Shown here: piece by piece, positions 36,997-46,444 of the stretch
Position numbering within the stretch: position 1 is the first letter of the stretch
How the letters are laid out: every line of letters starts with the position of its first letter
DNA from: Candidatus Foliamicus numerosus
GTDB lineage: Bacteria > Pseudomonadota > Gammaproteobacteria > Steroidobacterales > Foliamicaceae
DNA: 64,000 nt
NCBI GenBank assembly: GCA_028285945.1
Contig: JAPYNE010000023.1
Location: forward strand, 1 to 64,000
Reading direction: 5' to 3'
The notes under the pieces: model-generated
Told to the model about the DNA's origin: nothing
What the model saw: only the letters and a program-made list of their open reading frames with translations
The model's database searches: none
Position numbers and translations under genes: made by a program

Positions 36997-37587
36997 TTGG
37001 AGATCAAGGGAGAACAGGTTTTCGCGCATTCCCGCGAAGCGGTTTGGGAGGCGTTGCTCGATCCAGAGGTGCTGGGCGCCTGCGTGCCCGGCTGCGATAC
37101 CTTCAATCAGGTGAGCGAGAACCGCTACCAAGCCTTGGCGAAGGTGGAGGTGGGCCCGGTGAGCGCCAGTTTCTCGGTGGAAATACGCATTGTCGATCCC
37201 GACCCGCCGAACGCCTACCGCCTGGAGGGCAGCGCCAAGTCGCCGTTGGGGTTCGGTCGCGGCGCGGCGGATGTGCATCTGGCCGAGGACGGGCAAGGCG
37301 GCACGAGCCTCAGCTATACGGCGAGCCTTTCGCTGGGCGGCAAGCTCGGGCAGGTGGGATCGCGGCTGCTTTCGGCCATGACCCGCAAAATCGCGGCGCA
37401 TTTCTTCGGGTGCCTTGCCGACATCCTGGACGGAAGGCGGTCGGTGGCCACTCCATCGAAGAGGCCTTGGGGCTTGGGACGCTGGCTCGTGAGGCCGACC
37501 CCGCGGTGGGCAATTCTGTTGATTGCGGGATCCTTCATCGGGTTTGTCATCTACTGGGCGCTCAAGACCTTTGGCGTATTGGACTGA
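36997..37587 (+). CDS. coxG: CoxG-like SRPBCC protein with C-terminal membrane anchor
   Basis: Carbon-monoxide-dehydrogenase subunit G family (START/SRPBCC fold, about residues 1-150: FAHSREAVWEALLDPEVLGA, CVPGCDTF, YRLEGSAKSPLGFGRGAADV, FFGCLADIL). A C-terminal helix (WAILLIAGSFIGFVIYWALK) would anchor it. CoxG is reported to recruit CO dehydrogenase to the membrane in carboxydotrophs. The start is TTG at 36997 with GGGGG upstream. It is the first gene of the cox-type cluster. Confidence 0.88.
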   Translation: MEIKGEQVFAHSREAVWEALLDPEVLGACVPGCDTFNQVSENRYQALAKVEVGPVSASFSVEIRIVDPDPPNAYRLEGSAKSPLGFGRGAADVHLAEDGQGGTSLSYTASLSLGGKLGQVGSRLLSAMTRKIAAHFFGCLADILDGRRSVATPSKRPWGLGRWLVRPTPRWAILLIAGSFIGFVIYWALKTFGVLD

Positions 37588-37678
37588 GCGCCGCCGCCAA
37601 GCTGCGGAACGCGGTATGATCCGGGCTTAAGGTCGGCGTTTGCCGGCATCGATCGAAGGCTAAATATGGAGGGCGGGG

Positions 37679-38158
37679 ATGGACGTTCAGGTTTCGTTCA
37701 CGCTTAACGGCAAGATGGTCAGCGCCGCCGCCGGCAGCGCCACGCTGCTGGTGGATCTGCTTCGCAATCGTTTTGGATTGACGGGCACCCATGTGGGTTG
37801 CGACACCAGCCAGTGCGGCGCCTGCGTGGTCCATGTTGACGGCGCCTCGGTGAAGAGCTGCACCATGCTGGCGGCGCAGATAGACGGCTGCGCCGTCGAT
37901 ACCATCGAGGGGCTGTCGGGCAACGGCGAGCTGCACCCCTTGCAGCAGGCATTTCACGAGCACCACGCCTTGCAGTGCGGCTTTTGCACGCCGGGCATGA
38001 TCATGAGCGCGGCGGATCTTCTGAAGCGCAACCCGCGGCCCAGCGAGCTTGAGGTGCGCGACTGGCTGGAGGGCAACATGTGCCGCTGCACCGGCTACCA
38101 CAACATCGTGAAGGCGGTGCGCGCCGCCGCCGGTGTCATGGGCGAGGAAGGATCATGA
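37679..38158 (+). CDS. coxS: 2Fe-2S subunit of a CoxS-type molybdenum hydroxylase
   Basis: Small subunit with two 2Fe-2S clusters. The plant-ferredoxin cluster uses Cys41, Cys46, Cys49 and Cys61 ([15 protein letters not shown]). The C-terminal cluster uses [10 protein letters not shown] and the [14 protein letters not shown] block. The 159-residue length is standard. The stop overlaps coxL in ATGA, so electron-transfer and catalytic subunits are translated together. Confidence 0.95.
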   Translation: MDVQVSFTLNGKMVSAAAGSATLLVDLLRNRFGLTGTHVGCDTSQCGACVVHVDGASVKSCTMLAAQIDGCAVDTIEGLSGNGELHPLQQAFHEHHALQCGFCTPGMIMSAADLLKRNPRPSELEVRDWLEGNMCRCTGYHNIVKAVRAAAGVMGEEGS

Positions 38159-40551
38159 GCGGCGGCATGGGCATAGGCGCCGCCGCGCCGCGCAGCGAGG
38201 ACCGCCGCTTCATTACCGGCCGGGGGCGCTATGTGGACGACATCAACCTGCGCTCGCAGCAGTACGCCTGGTTCGTCCGGTCGCCCCATCCGCATGCCGA
38301 GGTGCGGAGCATTGATGCCGGGCAGGCGCTGGAGATGCCCGGCGTGACCGCGGTTCTTACCGGTGCCGACCTCGAGGCCGACGAAGTGGGCTCGCTGCCT
38401 GTGGCCTGGGGCATCACCAGCGTGGACGGCTCGCCGGCGGTGGAGCCCGGGTTCCCGGCATTGGCGGACGGCCGCGTGCGCTACGTGGGCAATCCGGTGG
38501 CGGTGGTGATCGCGGAAACGCGTGCCGCGGCGCGCGATGCCGCGGAAGCGGTCAACGTTCATTACGAGGAACTCGATTCGGTTTCCAGCGCGGCGGCCGC
38601 GATGGAGGAGGGCGCTCCGCAGATCCACGAAGCCGCCGAAGGCAATCTATGCTTCAACTGGGAGTGGCTGCCCTCGGCCATGGCGCCGGACGCGAAGGCC
38701 AATACCGAGAAGGCTCTGAAGGAAGCCGCGCATGTCGTGTCGCTGGAACTGGTCAACAACCGCTTGGTGCCCAACGCCATGGAGCCGCGGGCCTCGCTGG
38801 CCGACTTCAACCCCGCCACCGGCCAGTTGACGCTCTACACCACCAGCCAGAATCCGCATGTGAACCGGCTGCTCCTATGCACGGCAACGCTGAAGATGCC
38901 TGAGCATAAGGTGCGTGTGGTGGCGCCCGATGTGGGCGGCGGTTTCGGCTCGAAGATCTACCACTACGCCGAGGAGCTGGTGGTGTGCTGGGCTTCGCGG
39001 CGCTTGGGCGTGCCGGTCAAGTGGACCGCCGAGCGCAGCGAGTCGTTTCTCGGCGACGCCCAAGGCCGCGACCATCTGACCCGCGTGGAACTGGCGCTGG
39101 ATGCCGAGGCGCGCTTCACCGCCTTGAGGGTGGACACCATCGCCAACCTCGGCAGCTACGTTTCGACCTTCGGGGCGGCCGTGCCCACGGTGTTCTACGG
39201 GCCCTTGCTGGCCGGCGTGTACAAGACGCCCAATATCTACGCGACCGTAAAAGGCGTGTTCACCAACACCACGCCCACCGATGCCTATCGCGGCGCGGGG
39301 CGGCCCGAGGCCTGCTACCTGATCGAGCGCGTCGTTGATGAGGCTGCGGCCCAACTGGGCATGGATCCGGCCGAAATCCGCCGCCGCAACTTTATTCAGC
39401 CGGACGAGTTTCCTTATCAATCGCCGGTGGGGCAGCTCTACGACTCGGGCGAATTCGAGGGATGTTTGGATCTGGCCATGGAAATCAACGGCTATGCGGG
39501 GTTCGACGAGCGCCGCAAGCAGAGCGAAGCGCGCGGGCGGCTGCGCGGCCGCGGAATGAGCTTCTATATCGAGGCCTGCGGCGCCGCGCCTTCGCAGGCG
39601 GCCGGCCAGCTGGGCGCCCGCGCCGGCCTCTACGAAGTGGCCACGGTGCGCGTGCATCCCACGGGCGCTGTGCAGGTGATGACCGGCACGCACAGCCACG
39701 GCCAGAGCCACGAAACCACTTTCGCGCAGATCGTGTCCGACCGCTTAGGGGTCGATTTCGCCAATGTGGAGATCGTCCACGGCGACACCGGCGAGGTCCC
39801 CTTCGGAATGGGCACCTACGCCTCGCGCTCGCTGGCCGTGGGCGGCAGCGCGCTGGTCAAGGCGCTGGACAAGGTGGTTGAGAAAGGCCGCAAGATCGCC
39901 GCGCATCTGCTCGAAGCGGCGGCCGGCGACATCGAGTTCAGCGACGGCCAGTTCCGGGTGGCCGGCACCGATCGCCAGGTGGCATTCGGCGACGTGGCGC
40001 TGGCGGCCTATGTGCCGCACAACTACCCGCTGCAAGAGCTGGAGCCTGGGCTTGAGGAAACGTCCTTCTTCGATCCGGAGAACTTCACCTTTCCTTCGGG
40101 CTGCTACATCTGCGAGGTGGAGGTGGATACGGAAACGGGCGTGGTGGAAATTCGCGACTTTGTGGCTGCCGACGATTTCGGCAACATCATCAATCCCATG
40201 GTGGTGGAAGGGCAGGTGCATGGGGGTTTGGCGCAAGGCATCGGCCAGGCTCTGATGGAGCATTGCCGCTACACGCCCGAGGGCCAGCTTCTGACCGGTT
40301 CGTACATGGACTACTGCATGCCGCGCGCCGACGATCTGCCGTCATTCAAGGTGGCCACCCGATGCACGCCCACGCCATTCAATCCGCTGGGCGCGAAGGG
40401 CTGCGGCGAGGCTGGCGCGATCGGGGCGCCCCCGGCGGTTATGAACGCCGTTCTGGATGCGTTGCGGCCGCTGGGCGTGAAGCATATCGACATGCCGGCC
40501 ACGCCGAACGCCGTTTGGTGGGCCATCGAAGCGGCCCGGTCCGGCGAGTAG
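38155..40551 (+). CDS. coxL: large molybdopterin subunit, form-II CoxL/aldehyde-oxidoreductase type
   Basis: Catalytic Mo-cytosine-dinucleotide subunit of 798 residues from the ATG inside the coxS stop. An upstream frame extension was rejected because it overlaps coxS. The motif at residues 377-383 is AYRGAGR, the form-II signature. True form-I CO dehydrogenases have AYXCSFR with the Cu-binding Cys, absent here, so CO oxidation should not be assumed. [28 protein letters not shown] and [18 protein letters not shown] (with the catalytic Glu) are all present. The natural substrate is unknown, perhaps an aldehyde or N-heterocycle. Confidence 0.95.
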   Translation: MSGGMGIGAAAPRSEDRRFITGRGRYVDDINLRSQQYAWFVRSPHPHAEVRSIDAGQALEMPGVTAVLTGADLEADEVGSLPVAWGITSVDGSPAVEPGFPALADGRVRYVGNPVAVVIAETRAAARDAAEAVNVHYEELDSVSSAAAAMEEGAPQIHEAAEGNLCFNWEWLPSAMAPDAKANTEKALKEAAHVVSLELVNNRLVPNAMEPRASLADFNPATGQLTLYTTSQNPHVNRLLLCTATLKMPEHKVRVVAPDVGGGFGSKIYHYAEELVVCWASRRLGVPVKWTAERSESFLGDAQGRDHLTRVELALDAEARFTALRVDTIANLGSYVSTFGAAVPTVFYGPLLAGVYKTPNIYATVKGVFTNTTPTDAYRGAGRPEACYLIERVVDEAAAQLGMDPAEIRRRNFIQPDEFPYQSPVGQLYDSGEFEGCLDLAMEINGYAGFDERRKQSEARGRLRGRGMSFYIEACGAAPSQAAGQLGARAGLYEVATVRVHPTGAVQVMTGTHSHGQSHETTFAQIVSDRLGVDFANVEIVHGDTGEVPFGMGTYASRSLAVGGSALVKALDKVVEKGRKIAAHLLEAAAGDIEFSDGQFRVAGTDRQVAFGDVALAAYVPHNYPLQELEPGLEETSFFDPENFTFPSGCYICEVEVDTETGVVEIRDFVAADDFGNIINPMVVEGQVHGGLAQGIGQALMEHCRYTPEGQLLTGSYMDYCMPRADDLPSFKVATRCTPTPFNPLGAKGCGEAGAIGAPPAVMNAVLDALRPLGVKHIDMPATPNAVWWAIEAARSGE

Positions 40552-40566
40552 GGGAGGTTCAAGCCA

Positions 40567-41364
40567 ATGCGTGAATTCGACTATTACCGCGCCGGCTCGG
40601 TGCGCGATGCGGCCAAGCGCCTTGCGGCATCTGGCAACGCCATGCTGCTGGCCGGCGGCATGACGCTGCTGCCGGCGCTGAAGATGCGCCTCAATGAACC
40701 CTCGGAACTGATCGATCTGGGCGGCATTGACGAACTGAAGGGTGTGAAGCTGAGCCGCAAGGGAGCGCATATCGGCGCCACCACCACGCATGTTGAGGTG
40801 GCCGGCAATGTGGAGCTGCGCGCCGCCATTCCGGTGATTTCGCAGGCTGCGGAATCCATCGGCGATCCGCAGGTTCGCAATCGCGGCACGCTGGGCGGCT
40901 CGGTGGCCAACAACGACCCTGCGGCGGACTATCCGGCGGTGGCGCTGGGGCTGGGGGCCACGATCATTACCAACAAGCGCAAGATTTCCGCCGACAGTTT
41001 CTTTGTTGGCCTATTCGAGACGGCTTTGGGCACCGGCGAGATGGTGACCGAAGTGCTGTTCCCGCTTCCGCAGCGGGCCGGCTACGCGAAGTTCCCCAAC
41101 CCGGCTACCCGCTACGCGCTGGTGGGCGTGTGCGTGGCGCAGTTCAAGTCGGGCGTGCGGGTGGCGGTGACCGGCGCGGGGCCTTCGGTGTACCGCCTGG
41201 AGGATTTCGAGGAGGCGCTGGAAGGCGACTTTTCGTCGGATGCGCTCGACGGGCTTTCGGTATCCGCCGCCAATCTCAACGACGATATGCACGCCAGCGC
41301 CGAGTACCGCGCCCACCTGGTGGGCGTCATGGCCCGCCGCGCCGTGGCCATGGCCCTCGACTAG
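40567..41364 (+). CDS. coxM: FAD-binding CoxM subunit
   Basis: Medium subunit (265 residues) that takes electrons from CoxS. FAD-binding motifs are AGGMTLLPALKMRL near residue 29 (the AGGXS/T loop) and RNRGTLGGSVANNDPAADYP near 116 (the TIGG-like loop, here TLGG). The C-terminal CODH_C-like domain ends MARRAVAMAL. It follows coxL by 15 bp. Downstream lies a tandem hairpin array rather than the next cox gene. Confidence 0.94.
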   Translation: MREFDYYRAGSVRDAAKRLAASGNAMLLAGGMTLLPALKMRLNEPSELIDLGGIDELKGVKLSRKGAHIGATTTHVEVAGNVELRAAIPVISQAAESIGDPQVRNRGTLGGSVANNDPAADYPAVALGLGATIITNKRKISADSFFVGLFETALGTGEMVTEVLFPLPQRAGYAKFPNPATRYALVGVCVAQFKSGVRVAVTGAGPSVYRLEDFEEALEGDFSSDALDGLSVSAANLNDDMHASAEYRAHLVGVMARRAVAMALD

Positions 41365-41425
41365 CGGGCCGCCTGCTTGCTGCGCTTGGTCGCGTCCGCT
41401 GCTTTGCCCCTTGCTGCGCCTGATC

Positions 41426-41537
41426 GCGCCTGCTGCCTTGCCCCTTGCCGCCGGGAGACGCATGAACCCATCCATGGGGCTTGGCGGCGGCTCCTGCCGC
41501 CGACACTCCCGGCGGCAAGGGGCAAGGCAGCAGGCGC
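41426..41537 (+). repeat. three-way-junction hairpin element, copy 2 (intact)
   Basis: Perfect 32-bp outer arms (41426-41457 and 41506-41537). The core has ACGCATGAA, a 5-bp hairpin (CCCAT cc ATGGG), GCTTGG, a 7-bp hairpin (CGGCGGC tcct GCCGCCG) and ACA. It begins 61 bases after the coxM stop; partial arm-like sequence fills the space between. Confidence 0.93.
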
Positions 41538-41877
41538 TGATGCTGGCGGGAGGCGCATGAACCCGTCCGTGGGGCTTGGCGGCGGCCTCCTGCCGCTGAC
41601 ACTCCCGGCGGCAAGGGGCAAGGCAGCAGAAGCTGACGCTGGCGGGGGGCGCATGAACCCGTCCATGAGGCTTGGCGGCGGCTCCTGCCGCCGACACTCC
41701 CGGCGGCAAGGGGCAAGGCAGCAGAAGCTGACGCTGGCGGGGGGCGCATGAATCCGTCCGTGGGGCTTGGCGGCGGCTCCTGCCGCCGACACTCCCGGCG
41801 GCAAGGGGCAAGGCAGCAGAAGCTGACGCTGGCGAGGGGCGCATGAATCCGTCCGTGGGGCTTGGCGGCGGCGCAGC
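41538..41877 (+). repeat. tandem array of the hairpin element, about four further units
   Basis: The GCGCATGAA core recurs at 41552, 41648, 41743 and 41838 (first copy at 41457), a 95-96-bp period. Each unit keeps the 3' arm CTCCCGGCGGCAAGGGGCAA but only part of the 5' arm. The last unit is cut in its second hairpin and runs straight into the coxD start codon at 41878. This explains the whole 500-bp space between coxM and coxD, which has no gene. Confidence 0.9.
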
Positions 41878-42771
41878 GTGACAGCCCTTCCCGGTTCCGC
41901 CGAGCAGGCGCGCGAGCTGCTGGAGGCGCAGGGCTATATCGCGGCCGGCCGGTTGAGCACTGCCGTTTTTCTTGCGCTCAGCCTGAAGCGCCCGCTATTC
42001 CTGGAGGGCGAGGCGGGCGTGGGCAAAACCGAGCTGGCGCGGGCGCTGGCCGCAGGCCTGGGCCGTCGCCTGATCCGCCTGCAATGCCACGAGGGCTTGG
42101 ATCTGGCTGGTGCCGCCTACGAATGGAACCATGCCCGCCAGATTCTGGCCATCCGCTTGTCCGAAGGGGGAGGCCGCGAGCGGACGGAGGCGCTATCCGA
42201 GGGCCTGTATTCCCGCGACTTCCTGATTGAGCGCCCGCTGCTTGAGGCGCTGGCGCCTTGCGAGCAGGGACCGCCGGTGCTGCTAGTGGACGAGATCGAC
42301 CGCGCCGACGAGCCGTTCGAGGCCTACCTGCTGGAATTTCTGGCCGATTTCCGCATGAGCATTCCGGAGTTCGGCGAAATCGAGGCTGAGCGGCCGCCTA
42401 TCGTGGTGCTCACCTCCAACCGCACCCGCGAGGTGCATGACGCGCTCAAGCGTCGCTGCCTCTACTGCTGGGTCGATTACCCCGCGCGGGCTGCCGAGGA
42501 GCGGATTCTAGCCGCGCGCGTTCCCGATCTGCCTGAAGCGCTGCGGGCGAAGGTGGCCGCCTTCGTGCAGGCTCTTCGCGCCGAAGGCCTGTTCAAGGCG
42601 CCGGGCGTGTCCGAAACCCTGGACTGGGCCGAGGCACTGATGGCGATGGGCGCAGAGGATGTGGACGCGGAGTCCGTTTCTCAAACGCTGGGCGCGCTGC
42701 TCAAATACCAGGAGGACCTAGGCGCCGTGGATGACAGCATGGTGGAGCGCCTCCTCGCCGCCTCCGCCTGA
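41878..42771 (+). CDS. coxD: MoxR-type AAA+ ATPase, CoxD-like
   Basis: AAA+ chaperone ATPase of 297 residues needed in carboxydotrophs to mature the CoxL active site. Walker A GEAGVGKTEL lies near residue 45, Walker B PVLLVDEIDRADEPFEAYLL near 137, sensor VVLTSNRTREVHDALKRR near 178 and a C-terminal lid to 297. The start is a GTG at 41878, at the edge of the truncated repeat unit, and no normal Shine-Dalgarno remains. Its usual partner coxE is 7 kb away, beyond the restriction block. Confidence 0.9.
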   Translation: MTALPGSAEQARELLEAQGYIAAGRLSTAVFLALSLKRPLFLEGEAGVGKTELARALAAGLGRRLIRLQCHEGLDLAGAAYEWNHARQILAIRLSEGGGRERTEALSEGLYSRDFLIERPLLEALAPCEQGPPVLLVDEIDRADEPFEAYLLEFLADFRMSIPEFGEIEAERPPIVVLTSNRTREVHDALKRRCLYCWVDYPARAAEERILAARVPDLPEALRAKVAAFVQALRAEGLFKAPGVSETLDWAEALMAMGAEDVDAESVSQTLGALLKYQEDLGAVDDSMVERLLAASA

Positions 42772-42935
42772 TCCCGCCGGGGCAGCAATGGAAGCAGGAG
42801 CCGCATCCAGCCCTCCCTGAGGGAACGATGCCTTGGGTGCAGCGCCGCGGATCACTGGAATTCAGTTTTCTGCGTTTTTCGGCCCATTAACGACAAGCAT
42901 CGCATTGCGCGGGCAGCGTTGGTATTCTTGGCGCC

Positions 42936-45900
42936 GTGACGGAATTCTTCAAAAAGCCCATCCTCAACTCGCCCTATGAGGCGCCTCGCAAGCACTGGGA
43001 GCTGGACGGCGAGCGCAGGCCAACCGGGCGAAAGCTGGCTGGGCGCCGGCCCGCCCAATACATCACGGCGGTTCCCGCAGCAAAGGCAAGCGGCCAGGAA
43101 AAGCTGACACTGCACGAGACGAGCCTTTCGGACGGCGGTCAGGAATACGACCCCATGCCGGTGATTAACGAAGTCCGCCGCCACTTGGATGAATGGCGGC
43201 GCCTGCCGGTGGAGCAGTGCGGGGTCACACCGGTTACAGCCCGCCTGCTGCGGCACTGGCGGGAGCACGACTTTTTGGGCCAGCGTCCGTTCTTTTGCCA
43301 AATCGAGGCGGTCGAAACCATTGTCTGGCTCACCGAAGTGGCAGGCTGCATCAGCGGTCGCGGCCCGGCGAAGCACAAGGGCATCCGCGAGCACTTCCGA
43401 GGCGCCAACGAGCGGGCCAACCCGGGGCTGATGCGCCTCGCGCTGAAGCTCGCCACCGGCGCGGGCAAGACCACGGTCATGGCCATGCTGATTGCTTGGC
43501 AAACGCTGAACGCCCTGCGTTCCCCCAATAGCCCCCGATTCACGCGGGGCTTTCTGGTGGTGGCCCCCGGCATCACCATTCGAGACCGCCTCCGCGTGCT
43601 GCTGCCCAACGACCCGGACTGCTATTACGCGAAGCACGATCTGGTTCCGCACGGCATGCGGTCGGATATGCAGCGCGCCGAAATCGTCATCACCAACTAT
43701 CACGCCTTTCTCCGCCGGGAGCGCCTCAAGCGGGCCGGCGGCAACCGGGCGCTGCTAGAGGGCCACGGGCCGGCTATTTCCACGCTGGAGACGGAAGGCC
43801 AGATGCTGCGGAGAGTTTGCGGCAAACTCATGAGATTGAAGAGCATCATGGTGCTGAACGACGAGGCGCATCACTGCTACAGGGAGAACCCGGGCGAATC
43901 CGAGGAGGGCAAGCGGACAGGCGATGATAAGGAGGAAGCGAAGAAAAACATCGAAGCCGCGCGGGTGTGGATTGCCGGAATCGAAGCCGCGCAGCGCAAG
44001 ATAGGCGTTCGGTCGGTTCTCGATTTATCCGCCACGCCCTTTTTCCTGAGCGGCTCCGGCTACCGCGAGGGCACGCTGTTCCCTTGGACGGCGAGCGATT
44101 TCTCGCTGCTCGATGCGATTGAATGCGGCATCGTCAAGCTGCCCCGGGTGCCGGTGGCCGACAATGCCGCCATCGGCGAAATGCCTCGCTACCGGGAACT
44201 GTGGCGGCATATCGGCGCCAGCATGCCGAAAAAGAGTTCCGCGAAAACCGGCCAATTAGATCCGCTCAGCCTTCCTACGGACCTCCGAAGCGCCATCGAT
44301 GCCCTCTACGGTCACTATGCAGCCACTTTCGGGGAATGGCGGGACGCGCAGATCGAAGTGCCGCCGGTGTTTATTGCGGTGTGCAGCAACATGGCTGCTT
44401 CCGAGATGGTTTACAAGTTCATGGCCGGGTTCGAGCGCGCCGCCGAGGATGGCCGCCCGCTTCTCCCGCATCCCGGTTTGCCGTTGTTCAGCAACTACAG
44501 CGAATCGGGCCAGCGCCTCGCCCGCCCGCGCACGCTGCTCATCAACAGCGAGCAGCTGGAGTCCGGCGACGCGCTGGACAAAACCTTCCGCGCCGCTCAT
44601 GTGGAGGAAATCGAGCGTTTTCGACGCGAGCGAAAGGAGCGCGAGGCCGATTCCGCCGCCGCCGAGAACCTCAGCGATGCCGACTTGCTGCGCGAAGTGA
44701 TGAACACGGTGGGCAAGCCCGGACGCTTGGGCGCGGACATCCGCTGCGTGGTGTCGGTGGCGATGCTATCCGAGGGTTGGGATGCCAACACCGTGACGCA
44801 TGTGCTGGGCGTGCGGGCTTTCGGCACCCAGCTGCTGTGCGAGCAGGTGGTGGGCCGGGCGTTGCGCCGGCAGTCTTATGAGCTCAACGAGAAAGGCCTG
44901 TTCGACGTGGAGTACGCCGATGTGCTCGGCGTGCCGTTCGACTTTGCCGCCGAGCCCATCGTGGTGCCGCCCGCAAAGCCGAAGCGCACCGTGCATGTGC
45001 ATGCGGTGCGGCCCGAGCGCGACACGCTGGCCATTGAGTTCCCCCGCGTGGAAGGCTACGCCTACGAGCTTCCCGAAGAGCACCTGACGGCAACGTTCAG
45101 CCGCGAGTCCAAGCTCAGATTGACCCCGGAGAAAGTCGGCCCCACGCGCACGCGCAACGAGGGCATACTCGGAGAGGGCGCAACTCTCGAGCCCAGCGAC
45201 CTCCAGGCCTCGCGTCCGGCCACTGTGGCGTTCCACCTTGCGAAGCGGCTGCTGAACAAGCACTTTCGCGGCGCCAATGGAGCGCCCCGAACGCACCTTA
45301 TGGGCGACCTTCTGCGCATCGCCCGCGAGTGGTTGGACGGCGGCTATCTGGTGTGCGCGGGAGGAACGCGGCAGGCGCAACTGCTGGGCGCGGCGCTGGC
45401 GGACGATGCCTGCGAACGAATCCATGCCGGCATCGCCCGGTCGTTGGGCGAGCGGCGAATCCGTGCGGTGCTCGACCCGTACAACCCCTGCGGCTCCACC
45501 GCCGAAGTGGATTTCCGCACCTCAAGGCAAACGCGCTGGACGACCAACCCGGCCTTGTGCCATGTGAACTGGGCCGTGTGCGACGGAAGCTGGGAGCTTG
45601 AGTTCTGCCGCATCATCGAAGCCCATCCCCGCGTGCGCGCCTACGTCAAGAACGAGGGCATGGGATTCGCCGTTCCGTACCGCATGCGCGGAATGGCGTG
45701 CCGCTATTTCCCGGATTTCATCGCGCGCGTCGATGACGGGGCGGACGAGCCGGTGAATCTGGTGGTGGAAATTAAAGGCAGGCGGGAAGACGATGCCGAT
45801 ATCAAGGCCGAGACCATGCGTGCGTGGTGGGTGCCCGGCGTGAACCGCCTCGCTAGCTACGGGCGCTGGGATTTCCTGGAGTTGACCAGAATCGAAACCA

Positions 45901-46040
45901 TGGAGGATGATTTTCACCGCTGGTTTTCGCAGCATGCCGTCAACCCCGGCATCCAGGCCGCCCACAAGGCCATCCTGCTGGGCGGCAGCATGCCGGATTT
46001 GCAGGATATTCCGCGCCGCAGAAGCGAAGCTGTGCAATGA
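42936..46040 (+). CDS. type III-like restriction endonuclease/helicase (Res)
   Basis: Restriction subunit of 1034 residues: SF2 translocase plus nuclease. Walker A LATGAGKTTVMAML lies near residue 173, the DEAD-like box VLNDEAHHCY near 310, motif III LDLSATPFF near 365 and motif VI region QVVGRALRRQ near 645. A C-terminal PD-(D/E)XK nuclease follows (FPDFIARVDDG ... VEIKGR near 925-950). The start is the GTG at 42936. It overlaps the PIN toxin gene by 4 bases, and mod follows, so res-vapC-mod form one unit. The gap 42772-42935 marks the left edge of the block and holds no gene. Confidence 0.9.
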   Translation: MTEFFKKPILNSPYEAPRKHWELDGERRPTGRKLAGRRPAQYITAVPAAKASGQEKLTLHETSLSDGGQEYDPMPVINEVRRHLDEWRRLPVEQCGVTPVTARLLRHWREHDFLGQRPFFCQIEAVETIVWLTEVAGCISGRGPAKHKGIREHFRGANERANPGLMRLALKLATGAGKTTVMAMLIAWQTLNALRSPNSPRFTRGFLVVAPGITIRDRLRVLLPNDPDCYYAKHDLVPHGMRSDMQRAEIVITNYHAFLRRERLKRAGGNRALLEGHGPAISTLETEGQMLRRVCGKLMRLKSIMVLNDEAHHCYRENPGESEEGKRTGDDKEEAKKNIEAARVWIAGIEAAQRKIGVRSVLDLSATPFFLSGSGYREGTLFPWTASDFSLLDAIECGIVKLPRVPVADNAAIGEMPRYRELWRHIGASMPKKSSAKTGQLDPLSLPTDLRSAIDALYGHYAATFGEWRDAQIEVPPVFIAVCSNMAASEMVYKFMAGFERAAEDGRPLLPHPGLPLFSNYSESGQRLARPRTLLINSEQLESGDALDKTFRAAHVEEIERFRRERKEREADSAAAENLSDADLLREVMNTVGKPGRLGADIRCVVSVAMLSEGWDANTVTHVLGVRAFGTQLLCEQVVGRALRRQSYELNEKGLFDVEYADVLGVPFDFAAEPIVVPPAKPKRTVHVHAVRPERDTLAIEFPRVEGYAYELPEEHLTATFSRESKLRLTPEKVGPTRTRNEGILGEGATLEPSDLQASRPATVAFHLAKRLLNKHFRGANGAPRTHLMGDLLRIAREWLDGGYLVCAGGTRQAQLLGAALADDACERIHAGIARSLGERRIRAVLDPYNPCGSTAEVDFRTSRQTRWTTNPALCHVNWAVCDGSWELEFCRIIEAHPRVRAYVKNEGMGFAVPYRMRGMACRYFPDFIARVDDGADEPVNLVVEIKGRREDDADIKAETMRAWWVPGVNRLASYGRWDFLELTRIETMEDDFHRWFSQHAVNPGIQAAHKAILLGGSMPDLQDIPRRRSEAVQ

Positions 46041-46444
46041 TTCTTGTCGATACCTCGGTGTGGATCGACCACCTGCGCGCCGCCGATGCAAGTCTCATCA
46101 GGCATCTGGGCGCGGGGGAGCTGGTGACGCACTCGATGGTGATGGGCGAACTAGCCTGCGGGAACCTGCGCGAGAGGGCCGCCACCATGAATCTTCTGGA
46201 CGCGATTCCGAAAATTGGCGAATTGACGAACGGCGCTGTGATTTCACGCATCGAGAAGGATGCACTGGCTGGGCGCGGGATCGGATTCGTGGACGCGCAT
46301 TTGCTATGCGCGGTGAAGGCCAAGCAGGGAGCGCGCCTCTGGACTCGGGATCGTGGCCTTAAGAGAATCGCCGAGGAGTTCGGCGTGGCCTATGCTGAAG
46401 CCGGCAGCGGCGCGGCTTCGGGAGGAGGCGGCGATGGCGGGTAA
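46037..46444 (+). CDS. PIN-domain (VapC-like) toxin embedded in the restriction operon
   Basis: A 135-residue PIN nuclease with all four acidic residues: Asp5 (LVDTSVWIDHL), Glu38 (MGELACG), Asp86 (GFVDAHLL) and Asp105 (WTRDRGLKR). It overlaps res by 4 bases and mod by 11 bases. No antitoxin gene lies upstream, which is unusual because VapC normally follows VapB. It closely resembles VapC toxins paired with RHH antitoxins, and an orphan antitoxin of that type lies 3 kb downstream on the other strand. The Gly-rich tail (SGGGGDGG) is translated from the mod ribosome-binding region. Confidence 0.88.
   Translation: MILVDTSVWIDHLRAADASLIRHLGAGELVTHSMVMGELACGNLRERAATMNLLDAIPKIGELTNGAVISRIEKDALAGRGIGFVDAHLLCAVKAKQGARLWTRDRGLKRIAEEFGVAYAEAGSGAASGGGGDGG

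Noticed and set aside
37679..40551. CO dehydrogenase (form I)
   Set aside because: CoxL has AYRGAGR, not the AYXCSFR active-site loop of Cu-Mo CO dehydrogenases.
41426..41877. CRISPR array
   Set aside because: The 95-bp period repeats are continuous, with no unique spacers of regular size and no cas genes. They are tandem copies of a hairpin element.
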